Made by a program: the position numbers and the translations under genes. Shown here one piece after another: positions 8,798 to 16,794 of a stretch of 64,000 bases of DNA. A model generated the notes under the pieces. It saw nothing but the letters and a program-made list of their open reading frames with translations. It did not search any database and was not told the origin of the DNA. The stretch is from Pontibacter lucknowensis. Its GTDB lineage: Bacteria; Bacteroidota; Bacteroidia; Cytophagales; Hymenobacteraceae. The stretch is from contig NZ_FTNM01000001.1 in the NCBI RefSeq assembly GCF_900156415.1, positions 1,178,001 to 1,242,000 of the forward strand, given 5' to 3'. Positions within the stretch are counted from its first letter, which is position 1. Each line of letters opens with the position of its first letter.

Positions 8798-8874
8798 ATG
8801 CCTTTGATTTAACTTAGACAATGGCTATACCCGGCCTGCTTGGCTGCGTATACCCATGTTCCGAAAATAAAAGG

Positions 8875-8882
8875 TATATTTG
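8875..8882 (+). promoter_or_regulatory. -7 promoter element of the methyltransferase gene
   Basis: TATATTTG followed by C is an exact TAnnTTTG element. Transcription from about 8887 leaves a leader of about 23 bases before the ATG at 8910. That supports this ATG over an in-frame TTG at 8880, which lies inside the promoter. Confidence 0.6.
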
Positions 8883-8909
8883 CACCCTTATTGCATTTTC
8901 ATTGCTCCT

Positions 8910-9644
8910 ATGGCCCAACAGGAAGAGTGGTTCAGCACTTGGTTTGACTCCCCTTACTATCACATCCTTTACAGCAACCGCGATGACCGCGATGCCCGGC
9001 TGTTCATGGACAACTTGCTGGCCTACCTGCACCCCAAACCACAGCACAAAATACTGGACCTTGCCTGTGGCAAAGGCCGCCACTCACTTTATCTCAACCA
9101 GCTAGGCTACGATGTGACCGGTATAGACCTGTCTGAGAAAAGCATCGCCTATGCCCGGCAGTATGAGAATGAGCGCCTGCACTTTGATGTGCATGACATG
9201 CGGGAGATATACAAGCCTGAGGCCTTCGATTTTGTACTGAACCTGTTCACCAGCTTTGGCTATTTCGAGAGTGAGACAGAAAACGTGGTAGCCTTAAAGG
9301 CGGCGGCGGCTAACCTGAAGCACGGTGGTAAACTGGTGATCGACTTCATGAACACCGACCGCACCATTGAGCGTTTGGTCGCCCATGAGCAAAAGGAGGT
9401 GCAGGGAATTCTATTTGATATCAGTCGCAAGGTGGAGCACGATTTCATAGTAAAAACCATCCGGTTTGAGGATAAAGGACGGAATTACTGCTTTGAGGAG
9501 CGTGTGCGCGCATTACGGCAAGAGAACTTCATGGAGTACTTCAGCATTGCCAAGTTGCGTTTGGGTGAGGTATTTGGTGACTACAAGCTGCATCCATTTG
9601 ATCCGGAAAAAAGCGAGCGAATCATTTTCGTGCTAAAAAAATAA
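8910..9644 (+). CDS. Class I SAM-dependent methyltransferase
   Basis: This 244-residue soluble protein has the Rossmann methyltransferase core. Motif I, ILDLACGKGRHSLYL, is near 48-62, the acidic end of strand 2 is VTGIDLSEKSIAYA near 70-83, and FDFVLNLFTSFGYF near 107-120 is the post-motif region. GKLVIDFMN near 145 is the fourth strand. The substrate cannot be read from the sequence; the family includes small-molecule methyltransferases. The ZIP transporter gene begins six bases after its stop, so the two are probably one operon. Confidence 0.88.
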   Translation: MAQQEEWFSTWFDSPYYHILYSNRDDRDARLFMDNLLAYLHPKPQHKILDLACGKGRHSLYLNQLGYDVTGIDLSEKSIAYARQYENERLHFDVHDMREIYKPEAFDFVLNLFTSFGYFESETENVVALKAAAANLKHGGKLVIDFMNTDRTIERLVAHEQKEVQGILFDISRKVEHDFIVKTIRFEDKGRNYCFEERVRALRQENFMEYFSIAKLRLGEVFGDYKLHPFDPEKSERIIFVLKK

Positions 9645-9650
9645 CGCGGT

Positions 9651-10406
9651 ATGATCATAGCTATACTTGTGCTCTTCTTCACGGTGGTGCTCTCGAGCTT
9701 CCTCGTCAAGGTGTTTCCGCCAGATAACAGTCGCTGGCTAAAGATGGCGCTGGCTTTTAGCGGCGCATACCTGTTCACGATCACAATCGTTCACCTGCTA
9801 CCTGATGTGCTGCTGGGTAACCCTAATCCCCATCGCGTAGGGTATTGGGTGCTGGCCGGCTTCTTTCTGCAATTGGTGCTGGAGCTGTTTTCGCACGGGG
9901 TGGAGCATGGGCACATGCATACCAATCATCACAGTCATGGGCATGTAGGTTCGATGCCCTTTCTGCTGCTAGGCTCACTATTCATACATTCTTTTCTGGA
10001 AGGAAGCATACTGGTGGAGGGGGGCGAACGCCATGTGGGGCACCATCACACGGGCGAGAACTTTTACGCCGTACTGCTAGGTATAGCTATACACCACGTG
10101 CCGGCGGCCTTTGCGCTGATGTCGGTGCTGATGTCGCGTATTGGCTCTTTCCGTAAGGCCTTTTTGTGGCTGCTTATCTTTGCCGTAGGCTCTCCGCTAG
10201 GTATACTGGTAAGCAACTACATTATAAAGGACAACATAGGAGGTGAGGCAGTCTTCACTGCGCTTACAGGTTTGGTAGCTGGCAACTTCCTGCATATCTC
10301 CACTACTATTCTCTTTGAGACAAGCCCTGATCACCGCTTTAACCGGAACAAGCTGCTGGCAACCCTTTTCGGGTTAGGGCTGGCGCTTCTCACCGACTTG
10401 TTATAA
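9651..10406 (+). CDS. ZIP family divalent metal transporter
   Basis: This is a 251-residue polytopic membrane protein with about eight hydrophobic segments. A His-rich loop at about 82-100 (HGVEHGHMHTNHHSHGH) precedes the metal-site helices HSFLEG (near 118) and IHHVPAAFALM (near 148). This arrangement is typical of ZIP transporters, which move zinc, iron or manganese into the cytoplasm. The second motif has HHVPAA where many ZIPs have HNxPEG, so the metal site is somewhat atypical. It follows the methyltransferase by six bases. No zinc-regulator site is evident upstream. Confidence 0.88.
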   Translation: MIIAILVLFFTVVLSSFLVKVFPPDNSRWLKMALAFSGAYLFTITIVHLLPDVLLGNPNPHRVGYWVLAGFFLQLVLELFSHGVEHGHMHTNHHSHGHVGSMPFLLLGSLFIHSFLEGSILVEGGERHVGHHHTGENFYAVLLGIAIHHVPAAFALMSVLMSRIGSFRKAFLWLLIFAVGSPLGILVSNYIIKDNIGGEAVFTALTGLVAGNFLHISTTILFETSPDHRFNRNKLLATLFGLGLALLTDLL

Positions 10407-10494
10407 GATAGGCGTGGAAGTTTGAGCTTTCCCTTCTATCTGATCCATGCTGATGTGATGTGCAACTTTAGGTATAGCAGGTAGGCAATTGGCC

Positions 10495-10526
10495 AAAAAC
10501 AAAAAAGGCTGATCTAAGTCAGCCTT
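10495..10526 (-). terminator. Terminator for the reverse-strand gene at 10556
   Basis: On the reverse strand AAGGCTGA pairs with TCAGCCTT around a six-base loop and a T-rich run follows. It lies 29 bases beyond the stop of the 120-residue protein. Confidence 0.75.
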
Positions 10527-10555
10527 GCGTCTTTCATAAAGCGAGTAAAGGGAAA

Positions 10556-10918
10556 TTACATAATAGTGGAGAGCAGTGTAGCAGCAAGTGCCTTCAAAGC
10601 CAGTATGACCGTGCTCGACTTCACAGTTACATCAGACGATTCGTCTTCATCTGAACTAGTAAGATCTTTGAAAAAAGAAAAAGGGCTATCGAGTGCATCA
10701 GCATCCAGAACCGATTTCTGCTTTTTAGGAGCGGCAGGTTCTGTGGCGTTATTAGCAACCGGGCCGTTGGCGTTAGGCGCAACAACAGTGGTAGCTTCAG
10801 CGGTGGAATTGCCATTGCTCAGGTTAGCGGCATTAGGCGTAGCAGTTACACCCAGCAACAGTAATGTTGCTAAACCAGTTGTCACTGAAAGGGATTTCCA
10901 CTTTTTAAGCATGCTCAA
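10556..10918 (-). CDS. Small exported protein, function unknown
   Basis: This 120-residue protein has a signal peptide (KKWKSLSVTTGLATLLLLG to TATPNA). An Ala/Asn/Pro-rich low-complexity linker at about 30-65 is followed by an acidic segment (SSDEDESSD) and a hydrophobic C-terminal helix (VILALKALAATLLSTIM). I do not recognise the family. The third residue is also Met and could be the start. It has its own terminator and stands alone. Confidence 0.6.
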   Translation of the reverse strand: MSMLKKWKSLSVTTGLATLLLLGVTATPNAANLSNGNSTAEATTVVAPNANGPVANNATEPAAPKKQKSVLDADALDSPFSFFKDLTSSDEDESSDVTVKSSTVILALKALAATLLSTIM

Positions 10919-11030
10919 AATTATAATTTAAAATACAGTATTCCAAATGTTTAGTTGGAATATTTGTAGGTTTTTAGGAAGATCAGGGTAAGGGCTATCT
11001 CAAAGGTGGTAAATGTAAGCAAGTCATGTG

Positions 11031-11432
11031 TTAGCGTACAGGAGCAGGCTTTACAACCTTCACTTCTACAGGCACTATACCTGCACTGATGTAGTCAAGC
11101 CGTTTGGCTGCGGCCTCGCTCAGATCAATCACGCGTCCTTTTACAAAAGGTCCCCGGTCTGTTATACTCACCTTTACTGATTTGTTTGTCTGCAGATTGG
11201 TGACTTTCACTTTAGTGCCAAATGGAAGAGTGCGGTGCGCGGCTGTCAGCTTTCTGCGGTTATAAGCTTCACCATTGGCCATCTTGCGGCCGTGCAGCTT
11301 ATTGCTGTAGTAAGAGGCTTTTCCTGCTTCGGTATAGCCACGCTGGCCTGGCGCGGGCTTAGAGGTGGTGCAGGCACTGGTTGTCAATAAAGCTGCTATC
11401 AGTAAGGTGCCAGAGATGTGTTTTAATCGCAT
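11031..11432 (-). CDS. RlpA-like double-psi beta-barrel lipoprotein
   Basis: This is a 133-residue protein with a lipoprotein leader (LLTTSAC, Cys at about 21). It consists of one double-psi beta-barrel domain of the RlpA type: [56 protein letters not shown] and AAAKRL. RlpA proteins act at the septum, in some species as lytic transglycosylases on denuded glycan. There is no C-terminal SPOR domain here. An ATG four codons upstream (11444) is also possible. It lies 27 bases downstream of the alpha/beta hydrolase gene on the same strand. Confidence 0.88.
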   Translation of the reverse strand: MRLKHISGTLLIAALLTTSACTTSKPAPGQRGYTEAGKASYYSNKLHGRKMANGEAYNRRKLTAAHRTLPFGTKVKVTNLQTNKSVKVSITDRGPFVKGRVIDLSEAAAKRLDYISAGIVPVEVKVVKPAPVR

Positions 11433-11471
11433 AAGTACTCGCAATAGGTATTGTTAATGCCTAATATAGCC

Positions 11472-12170
11472 TTAAACGATGGGTTTGCCAAAGAATTGTC
11501 GTATCTGGTGCTGCAGCTGATTTAGGTCGACCCTCTCCAGCGGGTGATGTGTGTGAGGAAACACCTGCAGACTGGCGTTTGGCAGCTGCTGGTATGCCCA
11601 GGTCGTTTCCTGCAGACTGACCATGTTGTCTCGGTCGCCAACACTGACGCGGACAGGCAGCTGTATGCGCGAAAGGGTTTCCTCGGTGAGCAGTGGATCG
11701 TTGCCTAAGTGTAACATCATATCCGCTGTGTAGCGCATAACTTCCTGCCAGTCCGTAGGCTGGTGACGCGCGGCAAGTATAGCGGCGAAAGCCGGGACCT
11801 TCTCCTGCACTTTATCAGGTTGCAGCATCTTCACTTCTTTGGCCGCCGTATCCGGGCTCCAGGCAAATTTGGTGGCTAACGTGAAGATGCTCCCTACCCT
11901 ATCGGGGTGTTGAAGCGCCAGGTACAGCGCTACATAGCCGCCCATGCTATACCCAAATATATCTACACGCTGTAGCTGATGCTGGTCAAGGTAACGGAGC
12001 ACATCCTCTGCAAACTGCTCAATCCGAAACGGTTTATCAGGCAGGGTATTACCTCCATGCCCCTGAAAATTCAGTGTGTGCACTGTAAAGTCTGACTTTA
12101 GCAGTTGCTGTAAGGGCTGCAGGGTACTGGCAGCCCCCAGGGCGCCATGTAGCAGGAGCAGATCAGGCAT
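11472..12170 (-). CDS. Alpha/beta hydrolase
   Basis: This is a 232-residue cytoplasmic alpha/beta hydrolase. The oxyanion motif LLLHGALG is at 4-11, the nucleophile Ser lies in GYSMGG near 73-78, the acid is in VSVGDRDNMV near 175-184, and the His is in the HTHHPLE segment near 205. It resembles the small MenH/BioH-like group, but the substrate cannot be assigned. It lies eight bases downstream of the gene at 12179 and is likely part of a reverse-strand operon running from 13274 to about 11031. Confidence 0.85.
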   Translation of the reverse strand: MPDLLLLHGALGAASTLQPLQQLLKSDFTVHTLNFQGHGGNTLPDKPFRIEQFAEDVLRYLDQHQLQRVDIFGYSMGGYVALYLALQHPDRVGSIFTLATKFAWSPDTAAKEVKMLQPDKVQEKVPAFAAILAARHQPTDWQEVMRYTADMMLHLGNDPLLTEETLSRIQLPVRVSVGDRDNMVSLQETTWAYQQLPNASLQVFPHTHHPLERVDLNQLQHQIRQFFGKPIV

Positions 12171-12178
12171 GTGCTGTG

Positions 12179-12928
12179 TTACTGTCTTACCTGGTAGTTA
12201 TACACATCAACGGCTTGTGTCAGCTTGTCTTTTCGGAAAAGCTGAATAACCAGTGGTACGGCTATGAGGCCGGCTCCGGCATACACAGCCGGCGATACAT
12301 TAACAGAGTTTGGATTGGTAGAACTTTGGGAAGAAGAAAGCAAACCATAGGTAAGCAGACCCGCGCCCGCTATGCCCATCACAGTCGAGATCGTCTTTTC
12401 ACGCTTATGACGCTGAATTAGCAGCATACTGGAAGAGTTGTCGGCAAGCGCTTGCTCCAGATTTTGCTGGTTGAAAGTCATCAGCGGTCCATTGTCTTTG
12501 GAGAAGAAATAAATGCGGCGGCGACTAGTCCGAGGCATACCGTACCCATATGGGTGATACCCCATGGCTGCGTAATCAATTGTAGTCGTGAAGAACTTAG
12601 AGATACGCGGCCCTTCCATGATGCGCTTGGCGAAGGCATCAAAGCGATTGCCGGCAGCTACTCTGGCAAAGTATCCGTCGTTATTCTGGTATACATCTAC
12701 CAGCTCCGGGGCATACTTCAGCGTGTCGTCAACCAGGAAGAAATCCTGCTTGAAGAGAGGAGACTTGTACTGGACCCTGTTGCCATACACCACCTGGCCG
12801 TTGCGGAGCTGCAGAAAATGGCGACCTTTCTGGCGTTGTGGCTGGTAATTTTCCTGAGAGTACTCCTGCGCTTGCAAACCAAAGCTAAACAGCAGGCAGA
12901 CAAAAAGTGCAAATATTGTCTTGTTCAT
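12179..12928 (-). CDS. Exported protein of unknown function
   Basis: This is a 249-residue protein with a signal peptide (MNKTIFALFVCLLFSFGLQAQ). Next comes a basic Gln-rich stretch and a beta-rich region (FLQLRNGQVVYGNRVQYKS). Further on are a Tyr/Gly/Arg-rich patch (GYHPYGYGMPRTSRRR) and, near the C-terminus, two hydrophobic segments (STVMGIAGAGLLTYGLL, YAGAGLIAVPLVIQLF) that may be membrane helices. I do not recognise the family. It is flanked at short distance by a small membrane protein (40 bases) and a hydrolase (8 bases). Confidence 0.65.
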   Translation of the reverse strand: MNKTIFALFVCLLFSFGLQAQEYSQENYQPQRQKGRHFLQLRNGQVVYGNRVQYKSPLFKQDFFLVDDTLKYAPELVDVYQNNDGYFARVAAGNRFDAFAKRIMEGPRISKFFTTTIDYAAMGYHPYGYGMPRTSRRRIYFFSKDNGPLMTFNQQNLEQALADNSSSMLLIQRHKREKTISTVMGIAGAGLLTYGLLSSSQSSTNPNSVNVSPAVYAGAGLIAVPLVIQLFRKDKLTQAVDVYNYQVRQ

Positions 12929-12968
12929 GTGTGGGTGATTTCAGCTAAAACTTAAAATAGGCTTAGAC

Positions 12969-13274
12969 TTAGAAGATAAGCGCGAGCATGACGAGCATGC
13001 CTGCCAGTGCCAGGTATACCCAGCTCATCAGCTGGCCCCTGTGCTTGCTGGGCACAACATTGCTCACGAATACAACGGCTATCAGTACGCATAATATATA
13101 CAAGAGTATAAAAGTAACCGCTTTTACCCAATTGGGCACGATGGTGTTCTCTGCCTGATACTGGTTATCTATACCCATACCCGACACCAGATTGCTCAGC
13201 AAATAAAAGACCAATACCTCGAACACAATAAAGAAAAACAAACCATAAAGCCTGTTGCTTTTTTGCTCAGCCAT
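12969..13274 (-). CDS. Small three-helix membrane protein
   Basis: This 101-residue protein has three hydrophobic segments: LYGLFFFIVFEVLVFYLLS near 9-27, AVTFILLYILCVLIAVVFV near 51-69 and MSWVYLALAGMLVMLALIF at the end. I know of no family assignment. It heads the reverse-strand run of genes. Confidence 0.6.
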   Translation of the reverse strand: MAEQKSNRLYGLFFFIVFEVLVFYLLSNLVSGMGIDNQYQAENTIVPNWVKAVTFILLYILCVLIAVVFVSNVVPSKHRGQLMSWVYLALAGMLVMLALIF

Positions 13275-13681
13275 GTTGCAGGATCATTTTGTAAGAAAAA
13301 CAGCTCTGATAGTAGCGCCCTTAGGGTGTTATAAAGTGAATTATGCTATTGCGGGTATAAGCCACCTGGCATACCTTAAATATAGTGACTGGATGCTAAT
13401 ATCCTTGCTACACAGGTTTATTTTTAGAATTGCTCGTATACTTAATTTGATGTACTGAGCACGCATAGGTTATATTGTTAGTGAAATATATATCAGGCCT
13501 GGCATGTTGTTTGCTTTTTATTATCAGACACATATATAGATTTAGTTGCTACAAGTATTGTGCAAGTGTGTCTGATTAGTGCAATTTATGGTAAGATAAA
13601 AAGAATATGGTTGCACATCAGCAATAATGTGAAACAATTTTAGCGGCACAACCCGTTAAAATACCAGATGAATGTAGGGAT
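13275..13681. other. AT-rich intergenic stretch
   Basis: These 407 bases lie between divergent genes. I see no convincing ORF, terminator or tRNA. The stretch is AT-rich and must hold the promoters of both flanking genes, but I find no exact TAnnTTTG match; TATGGTTG near 13605 comes close. Confidence 0.4.
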
Positions 13682-13909
13682 ATGAGGTTATTAAAGAATG
13701 TTAAATTAGACAATCACTATTTTAACTATGGTGATAAGACACGAAAGATCTTTAGCATAGGCTATGAAGATCTGACGACGCTCATCTATTATCAGGATAA
13801 CAACAACAACTATACGTTAGTAATATCGAAAGAAGACGATCCACCGCTGATACTGGAAAAAAAGATATCGCGCGCGGAAGCGTTCAGATTAATGAATACC
13901 CGGCCCTGA
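13682..13909 (+). CDS. Small protein of unknown function
   Basis: This 75-residue protein has no leader. It is rich in Asp, Asn, Lys and Tyr, with alternating beta-like segments (YTLVISKEDDPPLILEKK) and a helical end (RAEAFRLMN). The stop codon lies in the loop of the terminator hairpin that ends its mRNA, an unusually tight arrangement. A 59-residue membrane protein gene follows 31 bases later. Confidence 0.55.
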   Translation: MRLLKNVKLDNHYFNYGDKTRKIFSIGYEDLTTLIYYQDNNNNYTLVISKEDDPPLILEKKISRAEAFRLMNTRP

Positions 13910-13926
13910 AGCCGGGTATTTTTATT
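13895..13926 (+). terminator. Terminator overlapping the end of the 75-residue gene
   Basis: AATACCCGGC pairs perfectly with GCCGGGTATT (13911-13920) around CCCTGAA... reduced to a six-base loop that contains the TGA stop, and a T-rich tail follows. The stem's left arm is coding sequence. Confidence 0.85.
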
Positions 13927-13940
13927 AACACCTTATTATC

Positions 13941-14120
13941 ATGAGTAAATGGAATAAGTATTACAGAATTGCCTTTTGGGGAGCTGTTCTCACGTTTATA
14001 GCCCAGTTGACCGTCTCAATAGCCATAGATCCATACCTGGCCTCAGTTTTTACTCCCTTTTATGCTGTGTGGGGCATCACTGCCGTAGTGGGGTGGCGCA
14101 AAGAACATCCACGCCGGTAA
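13941..14120 (+). CDS. Tiny two-helix membrane protein (59 residues)
   Basis: An ATG at 13941 opens a 59-codon frame ending in TAA at 14118-14120. The product has a basic aromatic N-terminus (MSKWNKYYRIAFWG), a hydrophobic helix (AVLTFIAQLTVSIAI), a second hydrophobic segment (FTPFYAVWGITAVVGW) and a basic tail (RKEHPRR). The positive charges at both ends fit a hairpin with both termini inside. It ends six bases before the convergent Hsp20-like gene. I do not recognise a family. Confidence 0.55.
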   Translation: MSKWNKYYRIAFWGAVLTFIAQLTVSIAIDPYLASVFTPFYAVWGITAVVGWRKEHPRR

Positions 14121-14126
14121 TGTTTA

Positions 14127-14513
14127 TTACAACTGCTGGATATCAATTTGGCGCGGATGCAACGCAGCGTCATGATAGGGCAGCTTCACCCGCAACTCCC
14201 CATTTTTATAGATTGCCTCAATCCGGCCCTGATCTACCTGCGGTGGCAGCATAAAGATGCGGTTAAACATGGGTACCGCCATCTGTGGGTCTTCCTGGCT
14301 CTGCAAAACAGAGAATATAGTAAGTTGATTTTGGTGTAGCACTATCCTGAATGACTCCGGGTTGACGCCAGCTGCCCATACATGAATGACGGCGCTTTTC
14401 TTTTTCTTCTTAACCTCAGTATATGTTTCGCTCACACCGCCGCCTACTGTGTTCAGTAAGTCAATCTGGTGTGCAATTGATTTTAAAAACTCTTTATCTT
14501 TTATAATCTTCAT
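14127..14513 (-). CDS. Hsp20/alpha-crystallin-like protein
   Basis: From the ATG at 14513 this is a 128-residue protein. Residues about 35-115 follow the alpha-crystallin pattern: AVIHVWAAGVNPESFRIVL, LTIFSV, then MFNRIFMLPPQVDQGRIEA, and the closing strand YKNGELRVKLPY. Small heat-shock proteins hold unfolding clients in the cytoplasm. The C-terminal IxI-type tail could be QIDIQQL. An upstream start at 14579 would add 22 residues but lacks family-like sequence. It converges with the 59-residue gene. Confidence 0.72.
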   Translation of the reverse strand: MKIIKDKEFLKSIAHQIDLLNTVGGGVSETYTEVKKKKKSAVIHVWAAGVNPESFRIVLHQNQLTIFSVLQSQEDPQMAVPMFNRIFMLPPQVDQGRIEAIYKNGELRVKLPYHDAALHPRQIDIQQL

Positions 14514-14985
14514 CTCTTTCTCCTCTAGTTTTTCAATGAATAATGATGCAAAACAAATGCCAAGGGAGAACACCGCCAAATTGGCCGTTAAACTAGGCTA
14601 AAAATGCCTAAGCTATGCCAGAATGACCTTTTGTATAGATAGTATATAGGTTGTTCAGATAATAGCTGGAAAATGGATAGCATTATGAGCCCTGAAATTT
14701 GATACAATATTAAGAGAGTGTAAGCATGGGAAGGCTTCCCATATTGGTGCAATGTTTCCCAAGAGGGGAAATATATTGATTTAATTCTTGGTATAGCGCT
14801 ATAATGTAGTTGTACTTGTGCAAATTTTAGTATTACCGGGTTTATTTCAAATTCTTGATTAACAGCTTTTTGTAGTGTAGTTAGGCGGGTTCGGTTTCCA
14901 TGAAGTGTTGCATTTTAGTGAAATAAAATGGTGTTATGGCAGGCTGGCATGCTTCTTTCATATATAGCGGTATAAGAGATAAGCC
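14514..14985. other. AT-rich intergenic region upstream of the T9SS surface protein
   Basis: These 472 bases separate divergent genes. The only structure I see is the pair of palindromes listed at 14726-14771. No exact TAnnTTTG promoter is evident near the start at 14986. Confidence 0.4.
14726..14771. promoter_or_regulatory. Pair of GGGAA/TTCCC palindromes, possible operator
   Basis: ATGGGAAG-G-CTTCCCAT (14726-14742) is an 8-bp-arm palindrome. Thirteen bases later, TTTCCC-AAGAG-GGGAAA (14755-14771) repeats the same GGGAA/TTCCC half-sites in opposite orientation. They lie about 215 bases before the T9SS protein gene. Two related dyads close together look like a binding site for a dimeric regulator; the regulator is unknown. 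Confidence 0.35.
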
Positions 14986-16644
14986 ATGAAACACATTTAC
15001 ACAGTAATTTTTGCCCTTTTTGTACTAGTAGGATCTGCTCAAGCGCAGGTTGATGTATATCGTAACAGTTTTACTGCTCCAACTGATCTGGATAGATTAA
15101 ACTTTGCGTTCACTAAAGCTTTTAGCACAAGTGCTCCAGCCCAAATTACGAACAACACTCTTGCCATTAGGGGTAATAATGGTGGGAAAGATGTAAGAGG
15201 GTATTCGGGTCATATTACTGTCAATACTCCTATTACTTTTAATCCAGGTACAGTTTATACCATTACTCTAAGAGCTAGAGCCACAGAGCAAGATGCACAG
15301 ATAAAGTTTTTGAGAGGCGCTGATGCTGGTACAGCTGGTAGTGAAAACGGAACAAATATTCCAAATATCTCTCCAGTGGACGTCATCAAAGCTAGTGCGA
15401 ATACGGCCTTTACAAATTATACAGTAACATTTACTGTCAATAGGAGACGAACAGAATATATTGCTTTCTACGTAAGCAGTATTCAGAATGAAAGCAATAA
15501 TGCTAATAACGAATACCTTTATATTGATGCAATATCAATTACCAGAACCTGTGGCACCATTGCCAGTCCTGGCGCTGCTTCTGTTAGCCGCTGTGGTAGT
15601 GGTTCTGTAACATTAACCGCAACCGGAGCCCCTGTTGGAGGCGGATATAGATGGTATGGCACTCAAACGGGAGGAACTTCATTATCATCTGCAGCTAGTT
15701 ATACTATCAGTTTGACCAATACAACCACTTTTTATGTGAGTGCTGTAAATGCAGATGGCTGTGAAAGTTCACGTGTGCCAGTAACGGCAACTATTAATCA
15801 AAAAGAGTTTGCAAACACAGAATTCGTTAAGCAGAGTTATGAAGCGGGTAAGCCTGGTATGATCAAAGTAAACTCTGACTTATTTGACAGAGGACATGCG
15901 GTTAGCATAAAATGGCAATCGGTGAATACTGTAACAAGAGTAGTAACTGATCTGGGGACTACTGATGCCCCTGCTGCCTCACCAGCTTCACTTGCTATTG
16001 CATCCATGCCTGCCGGAGATACATACTTTCAGGTTACAATCACTCCGATCAGCTCTGTGTGCTATGATGAATCAACCCTCTTTGTAACTTCTCAGGAAAT
16101 TGTTTCCCTTCCTGTCGAACTGGTTTCTTTCAAGGCCCAGTCAACAAAGGATGGTGTACAGCTTAGCTGGAAAACGGCATCCGAGCTAGACAACAAAGGC
16201 TTTGAAGTTGAAGTATCAGCGAACGGCAAAAATTTCAGAAAGATAGCCTTCGTTGGAAGTAAGGTCGGCACCACGTCCCTTGTGCAAAACTATAGCTACC
16301 TTGATACAAGAGCGGCTGCCGGAATCAACTATTATCGCCTGAAGCAAGTTGACTTAGACGGAGCATTTGAATACTCTAAAGTTGTTGCTGTTAACAATGC
16401 CGCTGTTGCCTCTTCTTCTGTATACCCAACGCTGGCCTCGCATGAAGTTACAGTAAGAGTAGCAGCATCTGACGAGCAAGTGATGATCTCGGTGGCTGAT
16501 ATGACCGGAAAACAACTGCTGGCGATTCAGAATCCTTCGGAGCGTCAAGTGGTGTTGCCAGTGCAGCACCTGCAGAATGGCATATACTTCGTTACAGTGA
16601 CGACAGGTGCACAGAAAGAAGTAATCCGTTTCATGAAGCGTTAA
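14986..16644 (+). CDS. T9SS type A secreted surface protein with Ig-like domain
   Basis: This is a 552-residue exported protein with a 20-residue signal peptide (MKHIYTVIFALF to GSAQA). Residues about 25-190 form a beta-sandwich domain like carbohydrate-binding or lectin-like jelly-rolls. Residues about 195-270 form an Ig-like domain with two Cys (SRCGSGSVTL, ADGCESS). Residues about 375-470 (LPVELVSFKA, LSWKTASELDNKGFEVE, YRLKQVDLDG) form the Fn3-like domain that usually precedes the sorting tail. The last 80 residues, ending IRFMKR, form the T9SS type A domain. Probable role is surface adhesion or glycan binding. Codon use is more AT-rich than the neighbours in the first kilobase. Confidence 0.82.
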   Translation: MKHIYTVIFALFVLVGSAQAQVDVYRNSFTAPTDLDRLNFAFTKAFSTSAPAQITNNTLAIRGNNGGKDVRGYSGHITVNTPITFNPGTVYTITLRARATEQDAQIKFLRGADAGTAGSENGTNIPNISPVDVIKASANTAFTNYTVTFTVNRRRTEYIAFYVSSIQNESNNANNEYLYIDAISITRTCGTIASPGAASVSRCGSGSVTLTATGAPVGGGYRWYGTQTGGTSLSSAASYTISLTNTTTFYVSAVNADGCESSRVPVTATINQKEFANTEFVKQSYEAGKPGMIKVNSDLFDRGHAVSIKWQSVNTVTRVVTDLGTTDAPAASPASLAIASMPAGDTYFQVTITPISSVCYDESTLFVTSQEIVSLPVELVSFKAQSTKDGVQLSWKTASELDNKGFEVEVSANGKNFRKIAFVGSKVGTTSLVQNYSYLDTRAAAGINYYRLKQVDLDGAFEYSKVVAVNNAAVASSSVYPTLASHEVTVRVAASDEQVMISVADMTGKQLLAIQNPSERQVVLPVQHLQNGIYFVTVTTGAQKEVIRFMKR

Positions 16645-16655
16645 TCAGTAACCAA

Positions 16656-16710
16656 CATACATAAAAGAAGGGGGCTAGCCACACAGGCTAGCCCCCTTCT
16701 TTTATGTATG
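16656..16710. terminator. Very long perfect-stem terminator
   Basis: Bases 16656-16680 are perfectly complementary to 16686-16710: 25 bp with no mismatch around the loop ACACA. The arm contains GGGGGCTAGCC and an outer A/T-rich part that gives the T-run. It closes the T9SS protein transcript. Confidence 0.85.
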
Positions 16711-16794
16711 AAGTATCCGGCAGCTCAAGTGGCTTGTGTCTCCATATTAAACGAATCAGGTTTAACGCCGTAGGATTTAATAGGACTAAACACA

